Positions 30,830 to 39,451 of a stretch of DNA of 64,000 nucleotides are shown piece after piece. Under the pieces are notes generated by a model, which saw nothing but the letters and a program-made list of their open reading frames with translations, made no database searches and was not told the DNA's origin. The first letter of the stretch is position 1. Every line of letters starts with the position of its first letter. Source of the DNA: Dechloromonas sp. Dech2017 (GTDB lineage: Bacteria; Pseudomonadota; Gammaproteobacteria; Burkholderiales; Rhodocyclaceae); contig SSXW01000002.1 of NCBI GenBank assembly GCA_009469585.1, positions 125,001 to 189,000 of the forward strand, written 5' to 3'. The position numbers and the translations under genes are program-made.

Positions 30830-31809
30830 ACCGCCTTGACGCCCAGGCGTGCGAAGAGGCGATCGTCGCGGTCGATGTCCGGATTGTCGGTGGTCAGCAG
30901 GCGATCGCCGTAGAACATCGAATTGGCACCGGCCAGGAAGCACAGGGTCTGCAGTTCGTCGCTCATTTCCTGACGGCCGGCCGACAGGCGAACCCACGAG
31001 GTCGGCATGGCGATGCGGGCAGCGGCGATGGTGCGCACGAACTCGAAGGGATCGAGACGCGGCTTGTCGGCCAGCGGCGTGCCGGGAATCGGCACCAGGT
31101 TATTGATCGGCACCGACTCCGGCGGCTTGGGCAGGTTGGCCAGCTGGACGATCAATGCGGCGCGGTTCTTGCGCGATTCGCCCATGCCGATGATGCCGCC
31201 CGAGCAGACGTTGATGCCGGCCTCGCGCACCTGCTCCAGCGTATCGAGGCGGTCGTCGTGGGTGTGCGTCTTGATGACCTGGCCGTAGAATTCCTTGTCG
31301 GTGTCGAGGTTGTGGTTGTAGTAATCGAGGCCGGCCTCCTTGAGCTTGTCGGCCTGGCCGTCCTTGAGCATGCCGAGGGTGACGCAGGTCTGCATGCCGA
31401 GCGCCTTGACCTCGCGGACCATTTCCAGCACGCGGTCGAGATCGCTGTCTTTCGGCCCTTTCCAGGCGGCCCCCATGCAGAAGCGGGAAGCGCCCTTGGC
31501 CTTGGCGGCCTTGGCGGCGGCGACCACTTCGTCGATCGGCATCAGCCGTTCGCGTTCGGTTTCGGTGTCGTAGCGGGCCGACTGCGAGCAATAGCTGCAA
31601 TCCTCGGAGCAACCGCCGGTCTTCACCGACAACAGGGTCGAGCGCTGGATGGCGTTGGCGTCGAAGTGCTGGCGATGAACGCCTTGCGCCTTCCAGATCA
31701 GGTCCATCAGCGGCATGTCGTAGAGGGCGAGCACATCGCCGACCGTCCAGCGGGTGACGGATGCCGACGGGGCGGCGAAAGGAACGGCAACGAGGGGACT
31801 GGCTTGCAT
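30826..31809 (-). CDS. bioB: Biotin synthase
   Basis: A 327-residue radical SAM enzyme that inserts sulfur into dethiobiotin. The [4Fe-4S] motif CSEDCSYC is near residues 62-69 and the second-cluster residues ([23 protein letters not shown]) are in place. The start [11 protein letters not shown] at 31809 is preferred to an upstream ATG at 31857, which lacks homology. It precedes bioC on the same strand with overlapping stop/start and is divergent from comF across an A/T-rich 83-bp control region. Confidence 0.96.
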   Translation of the reverse strand: MQASPLVAVPFAAPSASVTRWTVGDVLALYDMPLMDLIWKAQGVHRQHFDANAIQRSTLLSVKTGGCSEDCSYCSQSARYDTETERERLMPIDEVVAAAKAAKAKGASRFCMGAAWKGPKDSDLDRVLEMVREVKALGMQTCVTLGMLKDGQADKLKEAGLDYYNHNLDTDKEFYGQVIKTHTHDDRLDTLEQVREAGINVCSGGIIGMGESRKNRAALIVQLANLPKPPESVPINNLVPIPGTPLADKPRLDPFEFVRTIAAARIAMPTSWVRLSAGRQEMSDELQTLCFLAGANSMFYGDRLLTTDNPDIDRDDRLFARLGVKAV

Positions 31810-31892
31810 GGTTGGCCTTGCTTGAGAAATACTATAAAAATCAGATACGAAGCGCATCGGTAATTATGGATTATTACGGACGCACAGGCTGA

Positions 31893-32609
31893 ATGTCAAT
31901 TTTACCCCACCCTGGCTGGCTCTCCGCGCTGGCCCAAGAAATCGGCGACGCCCTGCTTCCGGCCAGTTGCCTGCTATGCGGCGCCGACAGTCGGCGGACG
32001 CTGCTCTGCGCCGACTGTCACGGCGACCTCCCGGAGCTGCCGGCCGGGCACTGCCCCCTGTGCGCCGACCAGACGACGCACGGCGAGCGCTGCGGCAGCT
32101 GCCTGAAAGACCCGCCGTCCTTCGATGGCACGGTCGCGCTTTATCGCTACGATTTTCCCGTCGACCGCATCGTCCATGCCCTCAAATACGGCCATCAACT
32201 GGCTGTTGCCGACTGGTGCGGCCAGCGTCTCGGCGAACGGCTGGCCGGACAGCGTTTCGACCGGATCATTCCCTTGCCGCTGCACGACGAACGGCTGCGC
32301 CAGCGCGGTTTCAACCAGTCGCTGGAGATCGCCCAAAAATTCGCCGTTTGGGCAAAAATTCCGGTCGACCGCGAGCATGTCCGGCGCAGCCGGGCCACCC
32401 CGCCGCAAGCCGATCTCCCGCTCAAGGCGCGGCGCAAGAATGTCCGGGGGGCTTTCGAATGTGCCGCCGATTTCTCCGGTCAGTCGCTGCTGCTCGTCGA
32501 CGACGTGATGACCACCGGCGCTACCGCCAACGAATGCGCCCGCGTCCTCAAATTGCACGGCGCGGCCAGCGTCACCGTAGCCGTCGTTGCCCGCGCGCTG
32601 AAGCACTGA
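31893..32609 (+). CDS. comF: ComF family protein (DNA uptake-associated phosphoribosyltransferase fold)
   Basis: A 238-residue protein: N-terminal double zinc finger (CLLCGADSRRTLLCADCHGD and CPLCADQTTHGERCGSC, residues 23-70) and a PRTase domain with LLLVDDVMTTGATANECARV near 196. ComF/ComFC is needed for natural transformation in Haemophilus and Bacillus, working in the cytosol on incoming single-stranded DNA. Here it is monocistronic, divergent from bioB. Two copies of the uptake-signal-like repeat lie inside it, at 32140-32169 and 32325-32373. Confidence 0.9.
   Translation: MSILPHPGWLSALAQEIGDALLPASCLLCGADSRRTLLCADCHGDLPELPAGHCPLCADQTTHGERCGSCLKDPPSFDGTVALYRYDFPVDRIVHALKYGHQLAVADWCGQRLGERLAGQRFDRIIPLPLHDERLRQRGFNQSLEIAQKFAVWAKIPVDREHVRRSRATPPQADLPLKARRKNVRGAFECAADFSGQSLLLVDDVMTTGATANECARVLKLHGAASVTVAVVARALKH
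32140..32169 (-). repeat. Uptake-signal-like repeat, comF copy 1
   Basis: Reverse-strand core TGCGGTCGAC (32160-32169), GGG, AAAATC, GTAGCG, ATAAAG. Antisense to comF. Confidence 0.7.
32325..32373 (-). repeat. Uptake-signal-like repeat, comF copy 2
   Basis: Reverse-strand core CGCGGTCGAC (32364-32373), CGG, AATTTTT, GCCC, AAA, CGGCG, AATTTTT. Antisense to comF, about 200 bp from copy 1 and in the same orientation. Confidence 0.75.
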
Positions 32610-32651
32610 ATCCGTGTTCTAATCCGGCCTTTTCGCCCATCGAGAGCTCGC

Positions 32652-33116
32652 GTGTTCGCCGTCGTCTTGTACCAGCCGGAAATCCCGCCCAACACGGGCA
32701 ACATCATCCGCATGTGCGCCAATACCGGCGCCGAACTGCACCTGGTCGAGCCGCTCGGCTTCGAATTGACCGACAAGCCGCTGCGCCGCGCCGGGCTGGA
32801 TTACCACGAGTACGCCCGGGTCATCCGCCATGCCGACTGGCCGGCCTGCCGGGCAGCCCTGGCCGGACGCCGCCTCTTTGCGATGACCACCAAGGGCAGC
32901 GCCAGCCTGTACGCGACGCTGCTTCAGGACAACGATGCTTTCGTCTTCGGCCCGGAAACCCGGGGTTTGCCGGACGAGGTGCTGGCCGAATTCACGCCGG
33001 AAAACCGCCTGCGCCTGCCCATGCAGCCGGGGCAGCGCAGCCTCAACCTGTCCAACGCCGCCGCCGTCACCGTCTTCGAAGCCTGGCGCCAGGCCGGGTT
33101 CGCGGGTTCGCTCTAG
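32652..33116 (+). CDS. trmL: tRNA (cytidine/uridine-2'-O-)-methyltransferase TrmL
   Basis: A 154-residue SPOUT-knot enzyme that 2'-O-methylates the wobble base 34 of tRNA-Leu. Markers are VVLYQPEIPPNTGNIIRMCA near the start, LHLVEPLGFELTD, FGPETRGLP and the knot motif RLPMQPGQRSLNLSNAAAV. The start is GTG 32652 (VFAVVLYQPE), with a GAGAG-type ribosome site. It faces gpsA; their stop codons overlap within CTAG at 33113-33116. Confidence 0.93.
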   Translation: MFAVVLYQPEIPPNTGNIIRMCANTGAELHLVEPLGFELTDKPLRRAGLDYHEYARVIRHADWPACRAALAGRRLFAMTTKGSASLYATLLQDNDAFVFGPETRGLPDEVLAEFTPENRLRLPMQPGQRSLNLSNAAAVTVFEAWRQAGFAGSL

Positions 33117-34102
33117 GCCAGTTCTTCCTTGGGGTCGCGGGCCATCAGTTCCTCGACCGCCTCGGCCGCCCCCAGTCGACCATCGAGAATGGCCGCGACG
33201 GCCGTGCAGATCGGCATGTCGACGCCCAGGGCGGTCGACAGGCGATCGACTTCACGTGCCGTATAGACCCCCTCGGCGACGTGCCCGAGTTCCTCGAGAA
33301 TCTGCGGCAAGGATTTGCCCTTGGCCAGGGCCAGGCCGACCCGCCGGTTGCGCGACAGGTCGCCGGTGCAGGTCAGGATCAGGTCGCCCATGCCGGCCAG
33401 ACCCATGAAGGTCAGGCTGTCGGCACCGAGCGCCACGCCGAGGCGGGCGATCTCGGCCAGGCCGCGGGTGATCAGCGCCGCCCGCGAATTGAGCCCGAGC
33501 CCGAGCCCGTCGCAGATGCCGGTGGCGATGGCCAAGACGTTCTTGACCGCCCCGCCGATCTCGACGCCGGGGAGATCATCGTTGGCGTAGATGCGCAGGC
33601 GGTCGGTGTGCAATTGACGGGCCACTTCCCGGGCCAACGTCGGGTCGTTGGCGGCCAGCGCCACGGCGGTCGGCTGGCCGGCCGCCACTTCCTCGGCGAA
33701 ACTCGGGCCGGACAACACGCCAAAGCGGGCCGACGAACCGAGCACCTCGCCGACCACCTGGTGCGGCAGCAGGCCGCTCCCCGCTTCGAAGCCCTTGCAT
33801 ACCCAGAGAATGGGGGCCGTGCAGCCGATCTGCCGGAGATGTTCGACGGTGGGTCGCAAACCAGCCGTCGGGGTGGCGACGATGATGACCTCGGCAGCCC
33901 CCGTGGCGGCCTGAAAGTCGCCGGTCACGGCGACCGACTCGGGCAGGCTGTAGCCAGGCAGGAAGCGGCCGTTTTGACGACTGGCCAGCAGGTCGGCAAC
34001 GACATCGGCCTCGCGCGACCACAGCGTCACCTCATTGTTGCCGGCGAAGGCGATGGCCAGCGCGGTACCCCAGGCGCCGCCGCCGAGCAGGGTGATCCTC
34101 AT
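33113..34102 (-). CDS. gpsA: Glycerol-3-phosphate dehydrogenase [NAD(P)+]
   Basis: A 329-residue enzyme that reduces dihydroxyacetone phosphate to glycerol-3-phosphate for phospholipids. The N-terminal Rossmann motif is MRITLLGGGAWGTALAIAF; the catalytic Lys lies in GGAVKNVLAIATGICDG near 187; the C-terminal domain has ALITRGLAEI. The start at 34102 overlaps the stop of the SH3 gene as ATGA. It is last in the run arsR, rhodanese, grxC, secB, SH3 and gpsA. Confidence 0.96.
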   Translation of the reverse strand: MRITLLGGGAWGTALAIAFAGNNEVTLWSREADVVADLLASRQNGRFLPGYSLPESVAVTGDFQAATGAAEVIIVATPTAGLRPTVEHLRQIGCTAPILWVCKGFEAGSGLLPHQVVGEVLGSSARFGVLSGPSFAEEVAAGQPTAVALAANDPTLAREVARQLHTDRLRIYANDDLPGVEIGGAVKNVLAIATGICDGLGLGLNSRAALITRGLAEIARLGVALGADSLTFMGLAGMGDLILTCTGDLSRNRRVGLALAKGKSLPQILEELGHVAEGVYTAREVDRLSTALGVDMPICTAVAAILDGRLGAAEAVEELMARDPKEELA

Positions 34103-34539
34103 AGACCCCAGACCTGCATCGAACGGATGTAGCCAGTCGCCCCATCGCGGTGGCGCACCTTGGCCCAGCCTGGCGAGGCCGGCTCGACGAAGTCGATCGC
34201 GACCCATTTGTCGAGTTCGGCGAGGACAGCGGCGTCCTCGCGGTCAGCCTTGCGGATCTGGGCGCGCGGCGCGGTGACGATCAGGGTGCGCTGCTCGCTG
34301 ACCTGGCGCGATTCGATCCAGGCCAGCGTCCCTTCCGCATCGCGAACCTTGAACCAGCCCTCCAGCCTGACGACGACTTCGACCGGCGTCTGCTGGCGGA
34401 TCAGGTAGAGCTTCTTGCCGGCCTGCGACGGCGCATCGTAGAGGATGGCTGCCGGCACGCCGACCGACAGGTAATCGAGGGCCAGCGCCGAACCGGCAGC
34501 GCCGATCAGGCAACAGGCGGCAAGAACCCGACGCCACAT
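34099..34539 (-). CDS. Secreted SH3-domain protein
   Basis: About 146 residues: signal peptide (WRRVLAACCLIGAAGSALA) and two SH3-like modules (VGVPAAILYDAPSQAGKKLY, LEGWFKVRDAEGTLAWIE; then KVRHRDGATGYIR). Such proteins are thought to bind peptidoglycan or the envelope; no enzyme motif is seen. Of the possible starts I chose ATG 34539, 8 bases after AAGG; ATG 34545 and GTG 34548 are alternatives. It lies between secB and gpsA and is coupled to gpsA. Confidence 0.8.
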   Translation of the reverse strand: MWRRVLAACCLIGAAGSALALDYLSVGVPAAILYDAPSQAGKKLYLIRQQTPVEVVVRLEGWFKVRDAEGTLAWIESRQVSEQRTLIVTAPRAQIRKADREDAAVLAELDKWVAIDFVEPASPGWAKVRHRDGATGYIRSMQVWGL

Positions 34540-34549
34540 GCGCATCACC

Positions 34550-35011
34550 TTACTGGATGGTCACTTCGGCCGGCGCCTCGGCGGACTGCTCCTGCAAGCG
34601 CTGCATGTACATGCCTTCGAAATTGACCGGCTGCAGCACGACGGGCTGGAAACCGGCCCGACCGACGGCATCCGACACGGCTTCGCGGGCATACGGGAAG
34701 AGGATGTTCGGGCAGGCGACGGCGATCAGCGGCTCGATCTGCTCTTCCGGCACGTTCTGGATGCGGAAGATGCCGGCCTGGCCGACCTCGACCAGGAAAA
34801 CGGTCTTCTCGGCCAGCTTGGCGGTGACAGTGACGGTCAGCACGACTTCGTAGACACCTTCGCCGATACCCCGGCCGCCGGTGTTCAGCTGGACTTCCAT
34901 CTGCGGCTGGTCACGCTCGAGGAAAATTTCCGGCGCATTGGGCACCTCGACCGACAGATCCTTGACGTACAGCTTTTCAATGGCGAAAACGGGTTGGGTA
35001 TTTTGTTCCAT
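34550..35011 (-). CDS. secB: Protein-export chaperone SecB
   Basis: A 153-residue tetrameric chaperone that keeps precursors unfolded and delivers them to SecA. Conserved segments are PVFAIEKLYVKDLSVEVPNA, VYEVVLTVTVTAKL and ACPNILFPYAREAVSDAVGRAGF. It follows grxC by 31 bp in the conserved rhodanese-grxC-secB order that is common to beta- and gammaproteobacteria. Confidence 0.97.
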   Translation of the reverse strand: MEQNTQPVFAIEKLYVKDLSVEVPNAPEIFLERDQPQMEVQLNTGGRGIGEGVYEVVLTVTVTAKLAEKTVFLVEVGQAGIFRIQNVPEEQIEPLIAVACPNILFPYAREAVSDAVGRAGFQPVVLQPVNFEGMYMQRLQEQSAEAPAEVTIQ

Positions 35012-35042
35012 GGCTTTCTTTCAATGGTTGAATCGGTTTGGC

Positions 35043-35303
35043 TCAGCCTTCGAGCAGGGGCTTCAGGCCACCGGCGGCATCGAGGGCAACGAGGTCGTCA
35101 CAACCGCCGACGTGGGTATCGCCGATGTAGATCTGCGGTACGGTACGACGCTGGGTTTTCTGCATCATTTCATCCCGGCGCTGCGGGTCGAGGTCGACCC
35201 GGATTTCCTCGATCTCGGCCACGCCGCGGGCCTTCAGCAACTGTTTGGCGCGCACGCAAAAGGGGCAGACCGCGGTGGTGTACATCAAAACGGGCGCGGT
35301 CAT
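35043..35303 (-). CDS. grxC: Glutaredoxin 3
   Basis: An 86-residue dithiol glutaredoxin. The active site is VCPFC at about residues 11-15 and the glutathione-binding TVPQIYIGDTHVGGCDDL is complete. It reduces disulfides with glutathione in the cytosol. The start MTAPVLMYTT at 35303 overlaps the rhodanese stop as ATGA; the upstream 45 bases are open but lack homology. Confidence 0.95.
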   Translation of the reverse strand: MTAPVLMYTTAVCPFCVRAKQLLKARGVAEIEEIRVDLDPQRRDEMMQKTQRRTVPQIYIGDTHVGGCDDLVALDAAGGLKPLLEG

Positions 35304-35719
35304 TTGCTCTTGCCGCCTTTCTTGATCGGGTAGCCGGCACCGACCCAAGCATCCACCCCGCCGGCCAGGTTGTAGAGCTTGTCGAAACCGAGTTTCTTCA
35401 GTTCGCCACAGGCCTTGTTCGAGCGCATGCCCGAGGCGCAGCAGATGATCAGCGGGCGCCCCTTCAGTTTTTCGAGTTCGCCCGCCTGTTCGGCCAGCTT
35501 GCCGAGCGGAAAATTGCGGGCGTTCGGCAGGTGGCCGCCGGCATATTCGCCCGCCTCGCGCACGTCGACGATGTGGGCATCCTCTCGGTTGATGAGCAGG
35601 GTAGCTTCGCCCGGGTTGACGCTATCGCCCGAGGGACGGGCCAGCAACGGCCAGAGCAGGGAAAGTCCGCTGACCACGACGAGGGCGATGAGCAGGACAT
35701 TCTGGTTGATAAATTCCAT
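35300..35719 (-). CDS. Membrane-anchored rhodanese-like protein
   Basis: About 139 residues: one N-terminal membrane segment (VLLIALVVVSGLSLLWPLLA) and a rhodanese domain with the active Cys in IICCASGMRSNKA near 92. It probably handles sulfane sulfur on the cytosolic face (YibN-like). The start is taken at ATG 35719 (MEFINQNV), with ATG 35725 and TTG 35728 as alternatives. It sits between arsR and grxC. Confidence 0.87.
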   Translation of the reverse strand: MEFINQNVLLIALVVVSGLSLLWPLLARPSGDSVNPGEATLLINREDAHIVDVREAGEYAGGHLPNARNFPLGKLAEQAGELEKLKGRPLIICCASGMRSNKACGELKKLGFDKLYNLAGGVDAWVGAGYPIKKGGKSK

Positions 35720-35728
35720 CGGCATCAA

Positions 35729-36040
35729 TTAACTTTCGGATCCACAAAAAACTTCACGCATCATGCCGACCAGTTGCAGGGTACGCTGGTCGCCGACGCG
35801 ATAAAAAACACGATTGGCATCCTTGCGGGTCACCAGAATGCCTTTCTCGCGCAAAATGGCCAGATGCTGCGAGATGTTGCTCTGCGAGGTTCCCACGGCA
35901 TCGACGATATCCTGCACGCAGACCTCCTGATCGCCGAGCACACATAGGATTTTCAGGCGCAGCGGATGCGCGATCGACTTCAGCGCGCGGGCCGCCAGCT
36001 CGATGTGCTCCTGCTTGTCGATCAGAACTGAGGAAGGCAT
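35729..36040 (-). CDS. ArsR-family transcriptional regulator
   Basis: A 103-residue winged-helix repressor. The HTH is VCVQDIVDAVGTSQSNISQH near 40-59, with LAILREKGILVTRKDANRVF as wing. It carries Cys at 32, 41 and near 98, but not the classic ELCVCDL arsenic motif (here QEVCVQDIV), so it may sense a redox or sulfur signal rather than arsenite. It is first in the rhodanese-grxC-secB run. Start ATG 36040 follows a TTG at 36046. Confidence 0.86.
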   Translation of the reverse strand: MPSSVLIDKQEHIELAARALKSIAHPLRLKILCVLGDQEVCVQDIVDAVGTSQSNISQHLAILREKGILVTRKDANRVFYRVGDQRTLQLVGMMREVFCGSES

Positions 36041-36122
36041 GTCCAAGATAAAACCTCTTTTGCAGTAAGACGCCCATTATAAAATAGCGATTCGTGTTTA
36101 GCTTAATCGAAATCAACCCCCA

Positions 36123-37550
36123 ATGATTCCCGGATTTTCCCGTATCGGCAAGCTGGGCGTCCGGCGTATCGGCACCCAAGGGGCGTTGGCCTTTGTTGCC
36201 GCTGCCGTGATCGCTGCCACCACAGCCGACGCCAGCGCCACGGACAACAAGAAGCATTCCGGAAAAATCACCTCCACCCCGGAAATCGCCGAAAAGCAGG
36301 CCGATCTCGGCGAATTGCGCAGCCGCATCGAAGGCCTGCGCAAGGAGTTGTCGAACAGCGAGGAGGACAAGGCCGGGGCCGGCGACCGCCTGCGCGAATC
36401 CGAGCGCCAGATATCGCGGCTGCAGCGCGAACTGCACGAACTGGGCGACCAACGCGGTCAACTGGAAAAAAAACTCAAAAACCTCAACCAGCAGTCGGAA
36501 GATCTGGGCAACACCCTCGCCGAGCAGCAGGCGCAACTCGAGAAGCTGCTCTACCGGCAATACCTGCGGGGCTCGCCCGACTCGCTGCAGATGCTGCTGA
36601 ACGGCAACGATCCCAACCAGATGGCGCGCGACCTGCACTACCTGTCGGCGATCGCCCAGACCCGGGCCGAGCTGATGGGCGGCATCAAGACGACGCTCGA
36701 CCGGAAAAAGGCGCTGGCTGCCGACGTCAAGGAACGCGGCGCCGAACTGGCCGAAATCGAGGCGGAGCAGCAGAAGCGCCACGCCGACCTGGACAAGCAG
36801 CGTCAGGAGCACCAGGCCCTGTACGCCCAGATTTCCAGCAAGGTCAGCGCCCAGCGCAAGGAAATCGGCAGCCTGCAGCGCGATGAAAAGCGGCTGACCA
36901 ACCTGATCGACCGCCTCTCGAAAATCCTCGCCGCCGAAGCCGAAAAAGCCGCCCGGGCAGCCCGGGCCGCCGAAGCGGCCCGCATCGCTGCCGCCGCCCG
37001 GGCGGCAGAGGCCGCCCGCGCCGCGGCCCAGCACAAGGACAAGCCGGGCGCTGGCGAACGGCAGGAAATCGCCCGCCCGGCGCCCGAACCGGAACCGGCC
37101 CGCCCCCGCCCGAGCGAGGCCGAAAACCGTTACGAACCGATGCCCAGCGACGGCAGCTTCGTTCGCCAGCGCGGCAACCTGCGCCTGCCGGTGCGCGGCG
37201 CCGTGGCTGGCCGCTTCGGCACCGATCGCGAGGGCGGTGGCACCTGGCGCGGCCTGTTCATCAAGGCCGGGAGCGGCGGCGAGGTCAAGGCAATCGCCGG
37301 CGGACGGGTGGTCTTCGCGGAGTGGATGCGCGGCTTCGGCAACCTGCTGATCATCGACCACGGCGACGCCTACCTCTCCATCTACGGCTACAACGATTCG
37401 CTGCTCAAACAGGTCGGGCAGGCCGTCAAGGGCGGCGACACCATAGCCATCGTTGGCAACAGCGGAGGTAATCCGGAATCCGGTTTATACTTTGAACTCC
37501 GCCATAAAGGGCAACCGATCGACCCGATGAAATGGGCCAGTTTGAAATGA
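36123..37550 (+). CDS. envC: Murein hydrolase activator EnvC
   Basis: A 475-residue periplasmic protein: signal segment (about 18-38), a long coiled coil from 52 to about 275 (EIAEKQADLGELRSRIEGLR, QISRLQRELHELGDQ), an Ala/Arg-rich linker (AEKAARAARAAEAARI), and a degenerate M23 LytM domain at about 355-475 (GNLRLPVRGAVAGRFGTDRE). EnvC binds FtsEX and activates amidases at division. The catalytic HxH of LytM peptidases is altered (LIIDHGDAYLSIYG), as expected for EnvC. ATGA overlap with ctpA. Confidence 0.93.
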   Translation: MIPGFSRIGKLGVRRIGTQGALAFVAAAVIAATTADASATDNKKHSGKITSTPEIAEKQADLGELRSRIEGLRKELSNSEEDKAGAGDRLRESERQISRLQRELHELGDQRGQLEKKLKNLNQQSEDLGNTLAEQQAQLEKLLYRQYLRGSPDSLQMLLNGNDPNQMARDLHYLSAIAQTRAELMGGIKTTLDRKKALAADVKERGAELAEIEAEQQKRHADLDKQRQEHQALYAQISSKVSAQRKEIGSLQRDEKRLTNLIDRLSKILAAEAEKAARAARAAEAARIAAAARAAEAARAAAQHKDKPGAGERQEIARPAPEPEPARPRPSEAENRYEPMPSDGSFVRQRGNLRLPVRGAVAGRFGTDREGGGTWRGLFIKAGSGGEVKAIAGGRVVFAEWMRGFGNLLIIDHGDAYLSIYGYNDSLLKQVGQAVKGGDTIAIVGNSGGNPESGLYFELRHKGQPIDPMKWASLK

Positions 37551-38959
37551 GCAAAACGAAAACCATCAGCTTGACCGTCGGCGCCTTCGTCGCCGGGGCA
37601 CTCATCAGCCTGAACCTGCCTGCCTTCGCCGACAAGGACGTCAAGGCCGGCCTGCCTATCGACGAACTGCGCACCTTCGCCGAGGTTTACAGCGCCATCA
37701 AGCAAGGCTACGTCGAACCGGTCGAAGACAAGAAAATGATCGCCAATGCCATTTCCGGCATGCTGTCCAACCTCGATCCGCACTCGACCTATCTCGACGC
37801 CGACGCCTTCAAGGACCTGCAGGTCGGCACCCAGGGCGAATTCGGCGGCTTGGGCATCGAGGTCGGCATGGAAGACGGCTTGGTCAAGGTCGTTTCGCCG
37901 ATCGAGGACACCCCCGCCTACCGGGCCGGCGTCAAGGCCGGCGACCTGATCTTCAAGCTCGACGAAACGCCGGTCAAGGGCCTGACCCTGTCGGAAGCCG
38001 TCAAGAAGATGCGCGGCAAGCCGAAGACCGCGATCAAGCTGTCGATCATCCGCAAGGGCGAGAACAAGCCCATCGAACTGACCCTGGTCCGTGAAGTGAT
38101 CAAGGTACAGAGCGTCAAGTCCAAGCTGGTCGAACCGGGCTACGGCTGGGTGCGCATCACCCAGTTCCAGGAAAACACCATCGCCGAACTGGCCAAGCAC
38201 GTTTCCGGCCTGTACAGGGACGGCAAGTCGCTGAACGGCCTGGTGCTCGACCTGCGCAACGACCCGGGCGGCCTGCTCAACGGTGCCATCGGCGTCTCCT
38301 CGGCCTTCCTGCCGCCCGACACCAAGGTCGTATCGACCGATGGCCGGACGGAGGACGCCAAGCAGGAATTCAAGGCCCGCCCCCAGGACTACCTGCGCGG
38401 CACCAAGGAAGATCCGCTCAAGACCCTGCCCGTCGACGTCAAGAAAGTACCCATGGTGGTGCTGGTCAACGGCGGCTCGGCCTCGGCCTCGGAAATCGTC
38501 GCCGGCGCCCTGCAGGATCACCGCCGCGCCGTTATCGTCGGCACCCAGACCTTCGGCAAGGGCTCGGTGCAGTCGGTGCTACCGCTGCCCGGCAACGCTG
38601 CCATCAAGCTGACCACGGCCCGCTACTACACACCGGAAGGCCGCTCCATCCAGGCCAAGGGCATCACCCCGGACATCATCGTCGAGGAAAGCGCCAACGG
38701 CGCCGCCCCCGGCGCACGCGTGCGCGAGGTGGACCTCGACCGTCACCTGATGAACGATCGCGAGAAGGAAGCCCCCAAGCCGGAAACCAAACCCCTGGGC
38801 AAGGGTGCGACCAAGGAAAAGGCCAAGGAAAAGCCGGCCGAAGAGAACGACGACGAAATGCCCCAGCGCCTCGAATACGCCAGCAAGAACGATTACCAGT
38901 TCCAGCAGGCCCTGAACCTGCTCAAGGGGCTGCAGATCATGCAGAACAAGGTCCAGTAA
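37547..38959 (+). CDS. ctpA: Carboxy-terminal processing protease (S41)
   Basis: A 470-residue periplasmic protease: signal peptide (SLTVGAFVAGALISLNLPAFA), PDZ domain at about 100-175 (GGLGIEVGMEDGLVKVVSPI), and S41 catalytic domain with the Ser in NGGSASASEIVAGALQ near 309 and Lys in TQTFGKGSVQSVLP near 334. It trims C-termini of envelope proteins and can regulate murein hydrolases. It is translationally coupled to envC, which suggests joint control of cell-wall hydrolysis. Confidence 0.95.
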   Translation: MSKTKTISLTVGAFVAGALISLNLPAFADKDVKAGLPIDELRTFAEVYSAIKQGYVEPVEDKKMIANAISGMLSNLDPHSTYLDADAFKDLQVGTQGEFGGLGIEVGMEDGLVKVVSPIEDTPAYRAGVKAGDLIFKLDETPVKGLTLSEAVKKMRGKPKTAIKLSIIRKGENKPIELTLVREVIKVQSVKSKLVEPGYGWVRITQFQENTIAELAKHVSGLYRDGKSLNGLVLDLRNDPGGLLNGAIGVSSAFLPPDTKVVSTDGRTEDAKQEFKARPQDYLRGTKEDPLKTLPVDVKKVPMVVLVNGGSASASEIVAGALQDHRRAVIVGTQTFGKGSVQSVLPLPGNAAIKLTTARYYTPEGRSIQAKGITPDIIVEESANGAAPGARVREVDLDRHLMNDREKEAPKPETKPLGKGATKEKAKEKPAEENDDEMPQRLEYASKNDYQFQQALNLLKGLQIMQNKVQ

Positions 38960-38979
38960 TCGATAGATCGGGAGGGATG

Positions 38980-39381
38980 ATGTCCGGCACAGACCTCAGG
39001 AAGAAACGCGAGATCCAGTTCTCCAAGTTCCCGCCGGGACAGGTGCCCGAGGCGGCCGACGACCTTCAGCATCTGGCCGACATCGACGTCCAGCCGAAGT
39101 ACGAAAAGCGGGCGCTCGGCGTCACCTACGACCTGCAGCAGCACACCCTGCGCGAACTCGACGAACACCTGATCGACAAGGGCTTTCACCTCGACAACAC
39201 GCTAATGACCAAGCTGACCCGGGCCCTGATCTACTACGTCGAGGAAACCCAGCTGCACAACATGGCGGCCCCGGAAAAGCGCCTCAAGCGCTCGGCCCAG
39301 GAGGCCTACGTCCAGGCCTGGGAGCACCACCCCCATGGCGACCACGACGACACGCCGCCGGAGTGGCGCGAATACAAGTAG
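38980..39381 (+). CDS. Conserved hypothetical protein
   Basis: A 133-residue soluble, acidic protein with no signal or membrane segment. The central part is ordered (RALGVTYDLQQHTLRELDEH, LTRALIYYVEETQLHNMAAP) and the tail is His/Asp-rich (AWEHHPHGDHDDTPPEW), which could bind metal. I do not recognise the family. It lies 20 bp after ctpA on the same strand with a GGGAGG ribosome site, then a repeat-bearing gap before moeB. An ATG 3 bases upstream (38977) is equally possible. Confidence 0.72.
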   Translation: MSGTDLRKKREIQFSKFPPGQVPEAADDLQHLADIDVQPKYEKRALGVTYDLQQHTLRELDEHLIDKGFHLDNTLMTKLTRALIYYVEETQLHNMAAPEKRLKRSAQEAYVQAWEHHPHGDHDDTPPEWREYK

Positions 39382-39385
39382 CCGT

Positions 39386-39450
39386 CAGGATCGAGGATCA
39401 AGCCGTTAGCAACAAACGCTCGCTCCTGACAACTCGATCCTTGCTCCTCG
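39386..39450. repeat. AGGATCGAG inverted/dispersed repeat, ctpA-moeB gap
   Basis: AGGATCGAG followed by GATCAAG (39388-39403) and the inverted CTCGATCCTTGCTCCTCG (39433-39450) flank a short stretch containing one TTAGCAA heptamer. The same 9-mer and its inverse recur at 41774-41830. The pair could fold as a hairpin. Confidence 0.6.
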
Positions 39451-39451
39451 A

